The notes under the pieces were generated by a model. That model saw only the letters and a list, made by a program, of their open reading frames with translations, made no database searches and was not told the origin of the DNA. Made by a program: the position numbers and the translations under genes. From contig NZ_JABGCJ010000007.1 in assembly GCF_019799965.1 (NCBI RefSeq), forward strand, positions 1 through 64,000: a DNA stretch of 64,000 bases. Reading direction: 5' to 3'. This DNA comes from Modestobacter italicus (GTDB taxonomy: Bacteria > Actinomycetota > Actinomycetes > Mycobacteriales > Geodermatophilaceae). Of the stretch, positions 23,945-31,899 are shown piece after piece (the first letter of the stretch is position 1; each line of letters begins with the position of its first letter).

Positions 23945-24352
23945 TCAGTCGAGGACGGCGGTGACCTCGAGCTCGACCAGGAAGTCGGGGTCGAACAGCA
24001 CCGACACCCCGATCATCGACCCGGGCGCGGCCGGGGTGACGCCCAGCTTCGCCGCCGCCCGAGCCACCCCGTCGAGGAAGGCGGGCATCTTGTCCAGCGT
24101 CCAGTCGACGACGTAGAGGGTCAGCTTCGTGACGTCGGCGAAGGTGGCGCCGACCTCGGCCAGCGCGGTGCTCGCGTTGAGATAGGCCTGCTCGACCTGG
24201 GCGGCGAAGTCACCGACGCCCACCTTCTCGCCGGCGGCGTCGACGGCGACCTGGCCGGCGACGAACACCAGCCGCGAGCCGGTCGCCACCGAGACCTGGT
24301 GGTACATGTCGGTCGTCGGCAGGCCTGCGGGGTTCACCAGGGTGATGGACAT
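23945..24352 (-). CDS. RidA (YjgF/YER057c) family protein
   Basis: 135 residues, full length for RidA-type enamine/imine deaminases or their relatives. Segments seen: LVFVAGQVAVDAAGE near 30, FAAQVEQAYLNASTAL, and FADVTKLTLYVVD. The canonical RidA arginine (in NCVR) is replaced here by an MIGVSVLFDPDFLVELE context, so it belongs to a non-archetypal Rid subfamily and may not have the deaminase activity. The ATG at 24352 has a strong AGGAGG just upstream. It diverges from a TetR gene with a palindrome between them. Confidence 0.8.
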   Translation of the reverse strand: MSITLVNPAGLPTTDMYHQVSVATGSRLVFVAGQVAVDAAGEKVGVGDFAAQVEQAYLNASTALAEVGATFADVTKLTLYVVDWTLDKMPAFLDGVARAAAKLGVTPAAPGSMIGVSVLFDPDFLVELEVTAVLD

Positions 24353-24399
24353 GCTGACTCCTCCTTCACGGACGCCCGGGCGCTCCGGGCTGCGCTGAA

Positions 24400-24414
24400 C
24401 ATAGCATCGCTATG
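24400..24414. promoter_or_regulatory. TetR-type operator between ridA and tetR
   Basis: CATAGCatcGCTATG is a perfect 6-bp-arm palindrome with a 3-base centre. It sits 19 bp before the tetR ATG and 47 bp before ridA, so binding could control both. Confidence 0.6.
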
Positions 24415-24432
24415 CCATGTAGTGTTCCCGCC

Positions 24433-25071
24433 ATGGTTCGCCCGAAGGACCCGGCGGTCCGGACCCAGCTGATCGAGCGGGCCGCCGTGATGCTCCGGGC
24501 CCGCGAGCCGATCACGCTGCGCTCCCTGGTCGCCGGCACCGGCGTCTCGACGATGGCCGTCTACACGCACTTCGGCGGGATGGACGGCCTGTGGCAGGCG
24601 CTGCGCCAGGAGGGCTTCACCCGGCTGGGCGCCCGGCTCACGACCGTGCCGGTGTCCGACGACCCGGTGCGCGACCTCACCGCCCTCGCCGCGGCCTACC
24701 TGGACAACGCCCTCACCCACCCCGACCTCTACCGGGTCATGTTCGACGCCAGCGTCGACCTGGAGGACCTCCCGGCCGCCGACGCCACCCTGGAGCACCT
24801 GGTCCAGGCCGCTCGCCGGGGCCGGGACGCCGGGCGGTTCCGCGCCGACGTCGTCCCGCTCGACCTGGCCATCCAGAGCTGGACGATCGGCCATGGGCTC
24901 GTCTCCCTGGTCGCCACCGGGCCCCTCCCGCGGGAGACCCTCGACCACGGCCCCTTCCTGCTGCGCGCACTGTTCACCGCCTGCGGCGACGACCCCGACC
25001 GCTGCCGCGCCTCGGTCGAGCAGGGCTGGCACCGCCCGGCCCCGGACGACGAGAGGTCAGCGGCGCGCTGA
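24433..25071 (+). CDS. TetR-family regulator (likely of ridA)
   Basis: 212 residues. HTH segment ITLRSLVAGTGVSTMAVYTHFGG at about 25-50, then a C-terminal domain with WTIGHGLVSLVATGPL typical of TetR_C_13-like or WHG-type ligand domains. Upstream TAGTGT is followed by seven bases and ATG 24433, so a leaderless mRNA is expected; a longer frame from 24412 would put the start in the operator. It converges with the next TetR, overlapping by 15 bases at the stops. Confidence 0.85.
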   Translation: MVRPKDPAVRTQLIERAAVMLRAREPITLRSLVAGTGVSTMAVYTHFGGMDGLWQALRQEGFTRLGARLTTVPVSDDPVRDLTALAAAYLDNALTHPDLYRVMFDASVDLEDLPAADATLEHLVQAARRGRDAGRFRADVVPLDLAIQSWTIGHGLVSLVATGPLPRETLDHGPFLLRALFTACGDDPDRCRASVEQGWHRPAPDDERSAAR

Positions 25072-25755
25072 GGACCAGCCCTGCGCGCGGAGCCGGTCGA
25101 AGCCGTCGAGCAGCAGGTCGAGGGCGAACTCGAACTCGAACTGCTCGTCACAGCCGGCGCCTACGCCGGACAGGTCATCGCCGGTCGCCGCCACGGCGAT
25201 CTCCAGGATGTGCGGGTACCTCGCCGCGAACTCAGCGGCCAGCGCCTGCTGCTCCTCGGCCGACGGCGGCGCGGCATCGGGGGCCGGCGGCTCGTCGAAC
25301 AGCTCGGGGCTGAACCCCCAGATCCGGTTGCCCAGCGCGTGCATCACGTGGTGGGTCAGGTCGGCGGAGAACCCGCCGCGGCGGAACGTGCCGGCGAGGG
25401 AGTCCATGTAGCCGAGCACCGTCGGCGTCCGGTGGGTCCGCGACTCGATCGCCTGCCGGGCCCACGGGTGCCGCAGCACCGCGCGCCGCGCGGAGAGCAC
25501 CCGCGCCCGTACCGCGGCCTGCCAGTCCAGGTCAGGGTCGGCCGGCTCGATCTCGCCGAGGACGACGTCGACCATCCCGTCGAGCAGCTGGTCCTTGTTC
25601 GCCACGTGCTTGTACAGCGCCATCGGGACGACGCCGAGCTCCTGGGCCAGCCGCCGCATGCTCACCGCGTCGATGCCCACCGCGTCGGCCAGCTCCACCG
25701 CGGCGCGCAGCACGCGGTCGGTGCTCAGCGGCGCTCGCCGCCCCGGAGGAGCCAT
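25057..25755 (-). CDS. TetR regulator (TetR_C class) of the DUF2306 gene
   Basis: 232 residues; the HTH is AVSMRRLAQELGVVPMALYKHV and the C-terminal domain (VLRHPWARQAIESR..., TFRRGGFSADLTHHVMHALG) is of the class found in tetracycline-repressor relatives. It diverges from a DUF2306 membrane protein, with two copies of a GGTGTAC-N3-GTACACC palindrome in the gap, one lying between the -35 and -10 hexamers of that gene. The regulator surely represses the membrane protein and perhaps itself. Inducer unknown. Confidence 0.88.
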   Translation of the reverse strand: MAPPGRRAPLSTDRVLRAAVELADAVGIDAVSMRRLAQELGVVPMALYKHVANKDQLLDGMVDVVLGEIEPADPDLDWQAAVRARVLSARRAVLRHPWARQAIESRTHRTPTVLGYMDSLAGTFRRGGFSADLTHHVMHALGNRIWGFSPELFDEPPAPDAAPPSAEEQQALAAEFAARYPHILEIAVAATGDDLSGVGAGCDEQFEFEFALDLLLDGFDRLRAQGWSSARR

Positions 25756-25772
25756 GAGCGGAACCTACCTCG

Positions 25773-25801
25773 TTGACAGGTGTACGGCGTACACCTACCG
25801 T
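25773..25801 (+). promoter_or_regulatory. Promoter of the DUF2306 gene
   Basis: Consensus -35 TTGACA (25773-25778), 17-base spacer, -10 TACCGT (25796-25801). The spacer is almost exactly filled by the first TetR operator. Confidence 0.75.
25778..25796. promoter_or_regulatory. TetR operator 1 (in promoter spacer)
   Basis: AGGTGTACGGCGTACACCT, an 8-bp-arm perfect palindrome with a GGC centre. Binding would exclude RNA polymerase. Confidence 0.8.
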
Positions 25802-25813
25802 TCCGCTGCATCG

Positions 25814-25830
25814 GGTGTACGCCGTACACC
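25814..25830. promoter_or_regulatory. TetR operator 2
   Basis: GGTGTACGCCGTACACC repeats operator 1 with the centre inverted (GCC). Centres are 35 bp apart. It lies downstream of the predicted transcription start and before the ribosome site. Confidence 0.8.
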
Positions 25831-25851
25831 TCCCAGTCAGAGGAGAACGCC

Positions 25852-26526
25852 ATGTCGACCAGCAGCGCGAGCAGGCGCCAGTGGTGGGTCGCGGCAGGGC
25901 TCGTCCTGCTGAGCCTTGTCCCGGTGCTCGCCGGGGCGGCCCGGGTCGCCGAGCTGGCCGGCGACCCGGCGGTGACGGCGGCCAACGCGCGGTTCGTCGC
26001 CTCGCCGGTGCCCGTCGTGGTGCACATCGTGAGCGCGACCGTGTACTCGCTGCTGGGGGCGTTCCAGTTCGTACCGCGCATCCGCCGGCGTCGACCCGGC
26101 TGGCACCGACGCGCCGGGCGCGTGCTGGTGCCGGCCGGGCTCGCCGCGGCGCTTTCCGGGCTGTGGATGACGGTGTCCTACCCGCGACCGCCCGCCGACG
26201 ACGTGCTGCTGACCCCGATCCGGCTGTTCTTCGGTGTCGCGATGGCCGGCTGCATCGTGCTCGGGGTCCGCGCCGTCCTGCGGCGGGACATCTCGGCCCA
26301 CCGCGCCTGGATGGCCCGCGGCTACGCGATCGGCCTGGGCGCGGGCACCCAGGTGCTGACCCACCTGCCCTGGGTGCTGCTGGGCGCCGAGCCCAGCGGC
26401 GGCGGCCGGGTGCTCGCCATGCTGGCCGGCTGGGTGGTCAACCTGGCGGTGGTCGAGTGGGCGCTGCGACGCCGGCCGGCCGTGCCGTCCCGGGAGCGCC
26501 GCGCACCCGCCGCCGCACCCGCCTGA
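25852..26526 (+). CDS. DUF2306 membrane protein
   Basis: 224 residues, about six TM helices. It shows the DUF2306 pattern: HIVSATVYSLLGAFQF near 58, the WHRRAGRVLVPAG block, and HRAWMARGYAIGLGAGTQ near 145, histidines that could bind haem or a metal. Start ATG 25852 has AGGAG at 25841-25845. A longer frame from 25780 would be translated out of the operators and is rejected. Tight TetR control suggests a detoxification or stress role. Function not established. Confidence 0.8.
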   Translation: MSTSSASRRQWWVAAGLVLLSLVPVLAGAARVAELAGDPAVTAANARFVASPVPVVVHIVSATVYSLLGAFQFVPRIRRRRPGWHRRAGRVLVPAGLAAALSGLWMTVSYPRPPADDVLLTPIRLFFGVAMAGCIVLGVRAVLRRDISAHRAWMARGYAIGLGAGTQVLTHLPWVLLGAEPSGGGRVLAMLAGWVVNLAVVEWALRRRPAVPSRERRAPAAAPA

Positions 26527-26607
26527 GCCGGGGGCAGGGCCGGTCCCAGCCGGCCGGGCGCCGACCCCGCCCGCGCCATCTCCCCGAGGCCGGGTCGCAC
26601 TGCCGTC

Positions 26608-26970
26608 CTAGGACCGCCGGCCGGTGATGACCAGCACGACGCCCACCACCAGGAAGCCGGTGGCGACGCCCCACCGACCGGAGCTGTCCGGCGTCCCGAC
26701 GCTCCACAGGGCGACCTCCACGGCCCCGAGCACCAGCAGCAGGCCGAACGCCGTCCGGTCGCGGGTCCACAGCCGGTCCCCCGCCGACGTCGGGGAGACC
26801 CGCCGGCTGGAGACGACGAACAGCGCCCCCGCCACGGCCAGCAGCGCGGCGCCCACCACCCGCGGCGCGGTCACGCCGCCCGTGGCCAGCAGCACGGCGA
26901 GGAGGACGGCCGCGGCGACGACCAGGCCGATCCCGGTGACCAGGTGGTCGACGCGTCGGATCACGGGCAC
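26608..26970 (-). CDS. Small four-TM membrane protein
   Basis: 120 residues with about four hydrophobic helices (VTGIGLVVAAAVLLAVLL, AALLAVAGALFVV, FGLLLVLGAVEVALW, ATGFLVVGVVLVITG) and short charged loops. GTG 26970 start. It follows the GNAT gene on the same strand by 29 bp and could be co-transcribed. No family recognised. Confidence 0.6.
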   Translation of the reverse strand: MPVIRRVDHLVTGIGLVVAAAVLLAVLLATGGVTAPRVVGAALLAVAGALFVVSSRRVSPTSAGDRLWTRDRTAFGLLLVLGAVEVALWSVGTPDSSGRWGVATGFLVVGVVLVITGRRS

Positions 26971-26999
26971 TCCTCACGACAGGGCCGGACGGCGGCACG

Positions 27000-27467
27000 C
27001 TACCGACGCAGACGCCGTTCCATCACGTGCCCGGTCGCCTGGAACGACTCGTTGCCGACCAGCCCGCCGGTCTTCGTCTCCACCAGGGTGAAGCCGGACC
27101 GCTCGTAGAGCCGCCGGGCCGGGTTGCCGTCCAGCACGGTGAGCTCGACGCGGTCGACCCCCTCCGCCTCGACGTGGGCGAACAGCCGCTCGATCAGCGC
27201 CGCCCCCACGCCGCGTCCCTGGTGAGCCGGGTGCACGTACATCCAGGTGAGCTCACCGTCGGCGTAGGCCAGGAAGCCGACGACGGCACCGTCGAGCTCG
27301 GCCACCCACAGCCGGTCGTCGAACAGCCCCTCGTCCTCGGCGGTCTGCTCCAACGTCAGGAACGCCTCGACCCCCACCGAGTACCCGAGCTCCTGGAGCC
27401 GGGCGGCGTCGTGCGCTGCGGCGATCGCGTCCCAGTCGGCCGGACGGTAGTCGCGGATCTCGATCAT
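27000..27467 (-). CDS. GNAT-family N-acetyltransferase
   Basis: 155 residues. The acetyl-CoA motif A reads VHPAHQGRGVGAALIERLF near 92, with LTWMYV as the preceding strand and RLYERSGFTLVETKTGG as motif B. ATG 27467 gives MIEIRDYRPADWDAI, the normal GNAT start; the longer frame to 27554 overlaps the divergent gene's promoter. Substrate not predictable. Confidence 0.85.
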   Translation of the reverse strand: MIEIRDYRPADWDAIAAAHDAARLQELGYSVGVEAFLTLEQTAEDEGLFDDRLWVAELDGAVVGFLAYADGELTWMYVHPAHQGRGVGAALIERLFAHVEAEGVDRVELTVLDGNPARRLYERSGFTLVETKTGGLVGNESFQATGHVMERRLRR

Positions 27468-27574
27468 GGCCGGGACTGTGCCGACCGGCCCGGTGCGACG
27501 TCCAGCGGATTGCGCCCCACGTACCCGTGACGAACCGGTCACGACCGGCCGCACGGCTGCCGAGAACTGGACAC

Positions 27575-28006
27575 ATGAGCAACCACGCCCTTGTCGAGGA
27601 GTCCCCCGCGACCGCGGACGTGCAGGTCATCGCGGAGCTGGCGACCGCCGCGCTGGCGTCCATCGCCCGGATGCACGCCGACGGCGCGGCCGCCGTCACC
27701 ACCATCGCGGAGACCCCGGTGCGGCTGGAGCTCCCCCCGGTCGCCGAGGCGCCGGCTCCCGTCGAGGCCGACCCGACCCACGACGAGGCGAGCCACGACG
27801 AGCCGGCCCACGCCGAGCTGACCGAGGACGAGCGGGTCGGGGTCGAGGACGCGCCGGTCGAGGCCGAACTGGTCGAGGAGGGCCCGGTCGCCGAGGCCGA
27901 GGACGTCGTCCGCATCTCCGAGCCGCTGTGGGTCGTGCCGCCGCCTCGGGGCCGGCACCTCGCCGAGGCCCTGACCGACCAGCTCCCCGCGCAGAACGTC
28001 GCCTGA
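27575..28006 (+). CDS. Acidic hypothetical protein
   Basis: 143 residues. The first third is a predicted helix rich in alanine (VIAELATAALASIARMHADG), the middle is a long Glu/Asp/Pro stretch that is probably disordered, and the end is SEPLWVVPPPRGRHLAEAL. Its helix is similar in style to the 80-residue protein at 4277. ATG 27575 lies 4 bases after CTGGACAC without a clear ribosome site. Unknown function. Confidence 0.5.
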   Translation: MSNHALVEESPATADVQVIAELATAALASIARMHADGAAAVTTIAETPVRLELPPVAEAPAPVEADPTHDEASHDEPAHAELTEDERVGVEDAPVEAELVEEGPVAEAEDVVRISEPLWVVPPPRGRHLAEALTDQLPAQNVA

Positions 28007-28076
28007 CCTGCTCGCCGTTGGTCACCGACCGTCGTGCCCCGGGGCGGGAGACGACGACCAGCGACCAACGGCGAGC

Positions 28077-29192
28077 TCAGGCCCGGGCGCCTGCCGGCTC
28101 GAGCTGCGCGAGGGCGGCGTCGACCCGGTCCAGGGCCGCCCGGCCCGTCGTCGCGTGCACGCTCAACCGCACCCGCTCACCGTGCCGGGTGCAGGTGACC
28201 CCGGCCTGGCCCAGCGCGGCGTGCAGGTCCGCTCCGTCGACCCCGGGCACCCGGAAGGCCACGATCCCGGCCCGCTGCGCCGGCGTCCGGGACGACGTCA
28301 CGTCCACGCCGCGCCGGTCCAGCAGCTCCAGCAGCTCGTCGACCCCTGAGGAGATGCGGCCGGCGACCCACGCGGGCCCGGCCTGCTCCAGCAGCTCCAG
28401 CCCCGCGGCCAGGCAGGCCTGCGCGACCGGGCTGGTGTTCGTCGTGGTGAACCGGGCGGCGCCGTCGGCGAGGGGGTGCTCCAGCCCGTCGTAGTCGGTG
28501 GCACCCTGCACCCCGGTCCAGCCGGCCAGCAGTGGGTCCAGCCGGTCCAGTGCCCGGTCGGACACCGCGACCACGCCGGTGCTCCACCCGCTCCGCAGCC
28601 ACTTCTGCCCACCGGCGACCAGCACGTCGGCCGCCGTCCAGTCCTGCTCGACCGCGCCGACGCCCTGGATGCCGTCGACGACCAGCAGCCGCTCCCCCAG
28701 CACCTCGCGCAGCCCGGCCAGGTCGGCGCGGAACCCGGTGGCGAAGTCGACCGCGCTCACGACCAGCGCCGATGCGTCGGCGTCGACCAGCGCGGCCCGG
28801 ACCGCGTCCGGCGTCACCGGCCCGGCCGGCAGGTCGACGACGTCCAGCCGGCCCGCCGCCTCCGCCCGCCACCACGGGTAGAGGTTGGCCGGGAACTCCG
28901 CCGGGCTGACCAGCACCGGCCCGCGCACCGCGAAGGCCGCCTGGAACAGCCCGGCGGAGGTGCTGGGCGAGTAGACGACGTTGCCGGGCACGAAGCCGAG
29001 CAGCCGGGACGCCGCGGCGAGTGCCCGGGCCTCGGCGCCCATCAGCTCGTCGACGGTCCCCAACCCGGCGGTGGCGACGGCGGCCAGCGCACCGGCCCCG
29101 GCCTCCACCACCGGCCGGGACGGCGGGCCGACCCGGGCGAAGTCCAGGTAGCCCTCGTCCTCGGTGAAGCAGCTGAGGTAGCCAGCGCTCAC
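28077..29192 (-). CDS. Class V aminotransferase (cysteine-desulfurase-like fold)
   Basis: PLP enzyme of fold type I, 371 residues. Cofactor features: [11 protein letters not shown] near 78, the Asp in [10 protein letters not shown] near 195, and the Schiff-base lysine in [11 protein letters not shown] near 215. GTG 29192 overlaps the stop of the ABC ATPase by four bases, so it is the last gene of the amino-acid importer operon and probably acts on the imported compound. It could be an aminotransferase, lyase or epimerase; the desulfurase catalytic cysteine is not obvious. Confidence 0.85.
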   Translation of the reverse strand: MSAGYLSCFTEDEGYLDFARVGPPSRPVVEAGAGALAAVATAGLGTVDELMGAEARALAAASRLLGFVPGNVVYSPSTSAGLFQAAFAVRGPVLVSPAEFPANLYPWWRAEAAGRLDVVDLPAGPVTPDAVRAALVDADASALVVSAVDFATGFRADLAGLREVLGERLLVVDGIQGVGAVEQDWTAADVLVAGGQKWLRSGWSTGVVAVSDRALDRLDPLLAGWTGVQGATDYDGLEHPLADGAARFTTTNTSPVAQACLAAGLELLEQAGPAWVAGRISSGVDELLELLDRRGVDVTSSRTPAQRAGIVAFRVPGVDGADLHAALGQAGVTCTRHGERVRLSVHATTGRAALDRVDAALAQLEPAGARA

Positions 29193-29968
29193 GCGGTCAC
29201 CCGGGCCAGGAAGGCGCGGGTGCGCTCGTGCTGCGGCGCCCCGATCACCTGCTCCGGCGGCCCCTCCTCGACCACCACCCCGCCGTCCATGAACACGACG
29301 TGGTCGGCGACCTCGCGGGCGAAGGCGATCTCGTGGGTCACGACGATCATCGTCATCCCCTCCCGCGCCAGCTCGGTCATCACCGCCAGCACCTCCCCGA
29401 CCAGCTCGGGGTCCAGGGCACTGGTCGGCTCGTCGAACAGCAGCAGCTTGGGCCGCATCGCCAGCGCCCGCGCGATCGCCACCCGCTGCTGCTGCCCGCC
29501 GGAGAGCCGGTCGGGGTAGGCGTCGACCTTGTCGCCCAGCCCGACCCGCTCCAGCAGCTCCCGGGCGTAGGCCTCCGCCTCGCGCCGCGGGACGCCGCGC
29601 ACCTGCACCGGCCCCTCGGTGACGTTGGCCAGCACGGTGCGGTGCGGGAACAGGTTGAACCGCTGGAACACCATGCCGATGTCGGCACGCTGCTTGGCCA
29701 CCTCGGCCTCCCGCAGCTCGTGCAGCTTGCCGCCGTCGTGCCGGAAACCGATCGGCACGTCGTCCACCCAGATCTCGCCGCCGTCGGCGGCCTCGAGGTG
29801 GTTGACGCAGCGCAGCAGCGTGCTCTTGCCGGCCCCGGAGGCACCCAGCAGGACGACGACCTCGCCACGGCGCACCGTGAGGTCGACCCCGCGCAGCACC
29901 TCCAGCGACCCGTAGTGCTTGCGCAGCCCCCGGGCCCGGACCAGCACCTCGCCCTGCGCCGCGGTCAC
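29189..29968 (-). CDS. Polar amino-acid ABC transporter ATP-binding protein
   Basis: 259 residues. Walker [10 protein letters not shown] near 39, signature [13 protein letters not shown] near 148, Walker [13 protein letters not shown] near 172, and H-loop VVTHEIAFA near 205: the GlnQ/HisP type. GTG 29968 overlaps the permease stop by four bases; a longer frame is rejected since it would run through the permease. It energises the permease and binding protein encoded just upstream. Confidence 0.93.
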   Translation of the reverse strand: MTAAQGEVLVRARGLRKHYGSLEVLRGVDLTVRRGEVVVLLGASGAGKSTLLRCVNHLEAADGGEIWVDDVPIGFRHDGGKLHELREAEVAKQRADIGMVFQRFNLFPHRTVLANVTEGPVQVRGVPRREAEAYARELLERVGLGDKVDAYPDRLSGGQQQRVAIARALAMRPKLLLFDEPTSALDPELVGEVLAVMTELAREGMTMIVVTHEIAFAREVADHVVFMDGGVVVEEGPPEQVIGAPQHERTRAFLARVTA

Positions 29969-30921
29969 CGGGAGCCCCGCATGAACGGTGGCGTGCGCAA
30001 CGAGCCGCCGACCTTGGCCCACACCGACCCGCGGGTGCCCGTGGGTCGGATCGAGGCGTTGTAGTGCCGCTCCAGGTAGTACTGCCCGACGTTGGCCACG
30101 CTCACCACCACCATGTACCAGACGGCCACGGCCAGCAGCGTCTCCATGACCGCCAGGCTGCGGCTGGACAGCGCGTTGGCTGCGTGGATGAGCTCGGTGA
30201 AGCCGATCACCGAGGCGATCGACGTCCCCTTGAGCATGTTGATGAAGTCGTTGCCGGTCGGCGGGATGATCACCCGCATCGCCTGCGGGAGGACCACGCG
30301 GGACAGCACCTTGGCCGGCCCCATGCCGATCGACTTGGCCGCCTCGGTCTGCCCCCGGTCGACGCTGGTCAGCCCGGCCCGGACGATCTCGGCCATGTAG
30401 GCGCTCTCGTTGAGCCCCAGCCCCAGCAGCGCCGCCAGGAACCCGGTCATGATCACGTTGGCCGGCTGGTCGAGCAGGTAGGCGTCGGTGAACGGGATCG
30501 GGATCGAGAACGTCGGGAAGACGAGCGCGATGTTGTACCAGAGCAGGATCTGCAGCAGCACCGGCAGACCGCGGAAGACCCAGATGTAGGCCCACGACAC
30601 CCAGCGCAGCACCGGGTTGGCCGAGGTGCGCATCAGCGCCACCACCGTGCCGATGACGATCGCGCCGGCCTGCGCGATCACCGCCAGCACGATGGTGTCG
30701 ACCAGGCCCTCCAGGATCACGTCCTGGGTGAGCAGCGCCGGGATGCTGTCGTAGTCGATGTCGCCCTGGGAGATCGCCTGGAGCAGCAGCCCCAGCACGG
30801 CCAGGACGACGAGCCCGGCCACCCAGCGCCCCCAGTGCCGGATCCGCACCTGGGGCAGCAGCTCGCTGTCCCCCGGTGCGTCGACCGGCCTGGTCAGCGC
30901 CGCGCCGGCGCGGTCAGCCAC
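29965..30921 (-). CDS. Polar amino-acid ABC transporter permease
   Basis: 318 residues with about six TM helices, a long cytoplasmic N-terminus and the EAA loop near 205 ([32 protein letters not shown]), which contacts the ATPase. HisM/GlnP family. GTG 30921 overlaps the binding-protein stop by eight bases. As the operon has one permease gene, it should act as a homodimer. Confidence 0.92.
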   Translation of the reverse strand: MADRAGAALTRPVDAPGDSELLPQVRIRHWGRWVAGLVVLAVLGLLLQAISQGDIDYDSIPALLTQDVILEGLVDTIVLAVIAQAGAIVIGTVVALMRTSANPVLRWVSWAYIWVFRGLPVLLQILLWYNIALVFPTFSIPIPFTDAYLLDQPANVIMTGFLAALLGLGLNESAYMAEIVRAGLTSVDRGQTEAAKSIGMGPAKVLSRVVLPQAMRVIIPPTGNDFINMLKGTSIASVIGFTELIHAANALSSRSLAVMETLLAVAVWYMVVVSVANVGQYYLERHYNASIRPTGTRGSVWAKVGGSLRTPPFMRGSR

Positions 30922-31870
30922 CGTTGACGGTCGCCTGGTCGACCGCGCCGGAGGTGACGTCCCACGCCTCGAGGATCTCGCCGTACGTGCCGTCGTCGAT
31001 CAGCTGCTGCAGCGCCTGCTGGATGGCGTCGCGCAGCGCGGTGTCCTCCTTGTTCAGGCCGATGCCGTAGGGGCCACCGTTGATCGGGTCCTGGTCGACG
31101 GTCTCGAAGTACTCGCCGTCTCCCGCGGTCTGCGAGATGTACACCGCGGTGGGCAGGTCGTTGAGGATCGCGTCGACCCGGCCGGTGCGCAGCTGCGTCT
31201 GGTTCTGCGAGTCGCTCGGGGTCGCGGTGACCGCCAGCGGCTCCTCGCCGTTCGCCTCGCACTCGGCCGACTGCTCGGCGGCGAAGTCCTCCTGGGTCGT
31301 GCCCTGGACGACGGCGATCGCCTGGCCGCACAGGTCGGCGCTGGCCTCGATGCCGGCCGGGTTGCCCTTCTGCACCATGATCGTGATGCCGGACTCGAAG
31401 TAGTCGACGAAGTCGATCGACCCCTGCCGCTCGGGGGTGTCGTTCATCCCGGCGATCGTGGCGTCGACCCGGCCGGTCTGCAGGCCGGTGATCAGCGAGT
31501 CGAAGGCCATGTCGGAGTACTCGACGTCCAGGCCGAGCTTGTTGCCGATCGCGGTGATGATGTCGACCTCGAAGCCGACCGGGGTCGTCCCGTCCTCGGC
31601 GTAGAAGTTGTTCGGCGGGGACTGCACGTTGGAGCCGATCGACAGCGAGGTCAGGTCGGCCGGCAGCCCCTCGGCCAGCGCCGGGTCCTCCTCGACGCCG
31701 CCGACGACGTCGCTGGTGTCGGGCACCGCGGAGTCGGCGCTGCTGCTCCCGCCACCGCTGCCGGAGTCGGCCGCGGCGTCGTCGTCCCCACCGCCGCAGC
31801 CGGCCAGCAGCAGGGCGGTGGTGAGCGCGACCGGGACGGCGGCGCGGAGGGGGAGGCGGTTTCGGGACAC
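30914..31870 (-). CDS. Amino-acid ABC transporter substrate-binding lipoprotein
   Basis: 318 residues, SBP family 3. An N-terminal lipoprotein signal ends in LLAGC, followed by a Gly/Ser/Asp linker; the binding domain includes PPNNFYAEDGTTPVGFEVDI near 92 and FDSLITGLQTGRVDATIAGM. GTG 31870 with AGGAG nine bases upstream is the real start, as the longer frame to 31903 overlaps the LacI stop. It delivers ligand to the permease next door. Ligand probably a polar or modified amino acid. Confidence 0.9.
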   Translation of the reverse strand: MSRNRLPLRAAVPVALTTALLLAGCGGGDDDAAADSGSGGGSSSADSAVPDTSDVVGGVEEDPALAEGLPADLTSLSIGSNVQSPPNNFYAEDGTTPVGFEVDIITAIGNKLGLDVEYSDMAFDSLITGLQTGRVDATIAGMNDTPERQGSIDFVDYFESGITIMVQKGNPAGIEASADLCGQAIAVVQGTTQEDFAAEQSAECEANGEEPLAVTATPSDSQNQTQLRTGRVDAILNDLPTAVYISQTAGDGEYFETVDQDPINGGPYGIGLNKEDTALRDAIQQALQQLIDDGTYGEILEAWDVTSGAVDQATVNGG

Positions 31871-31899
31871 GGGCTTCTCCTGGGGGTCGGGACGTACGG

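Noticed and set aside
25125-25147. Tandem GAACTC repeat
   Set aside because: Codes for a short EFEFE-like stretch in the TetR C-terminus; only three units.
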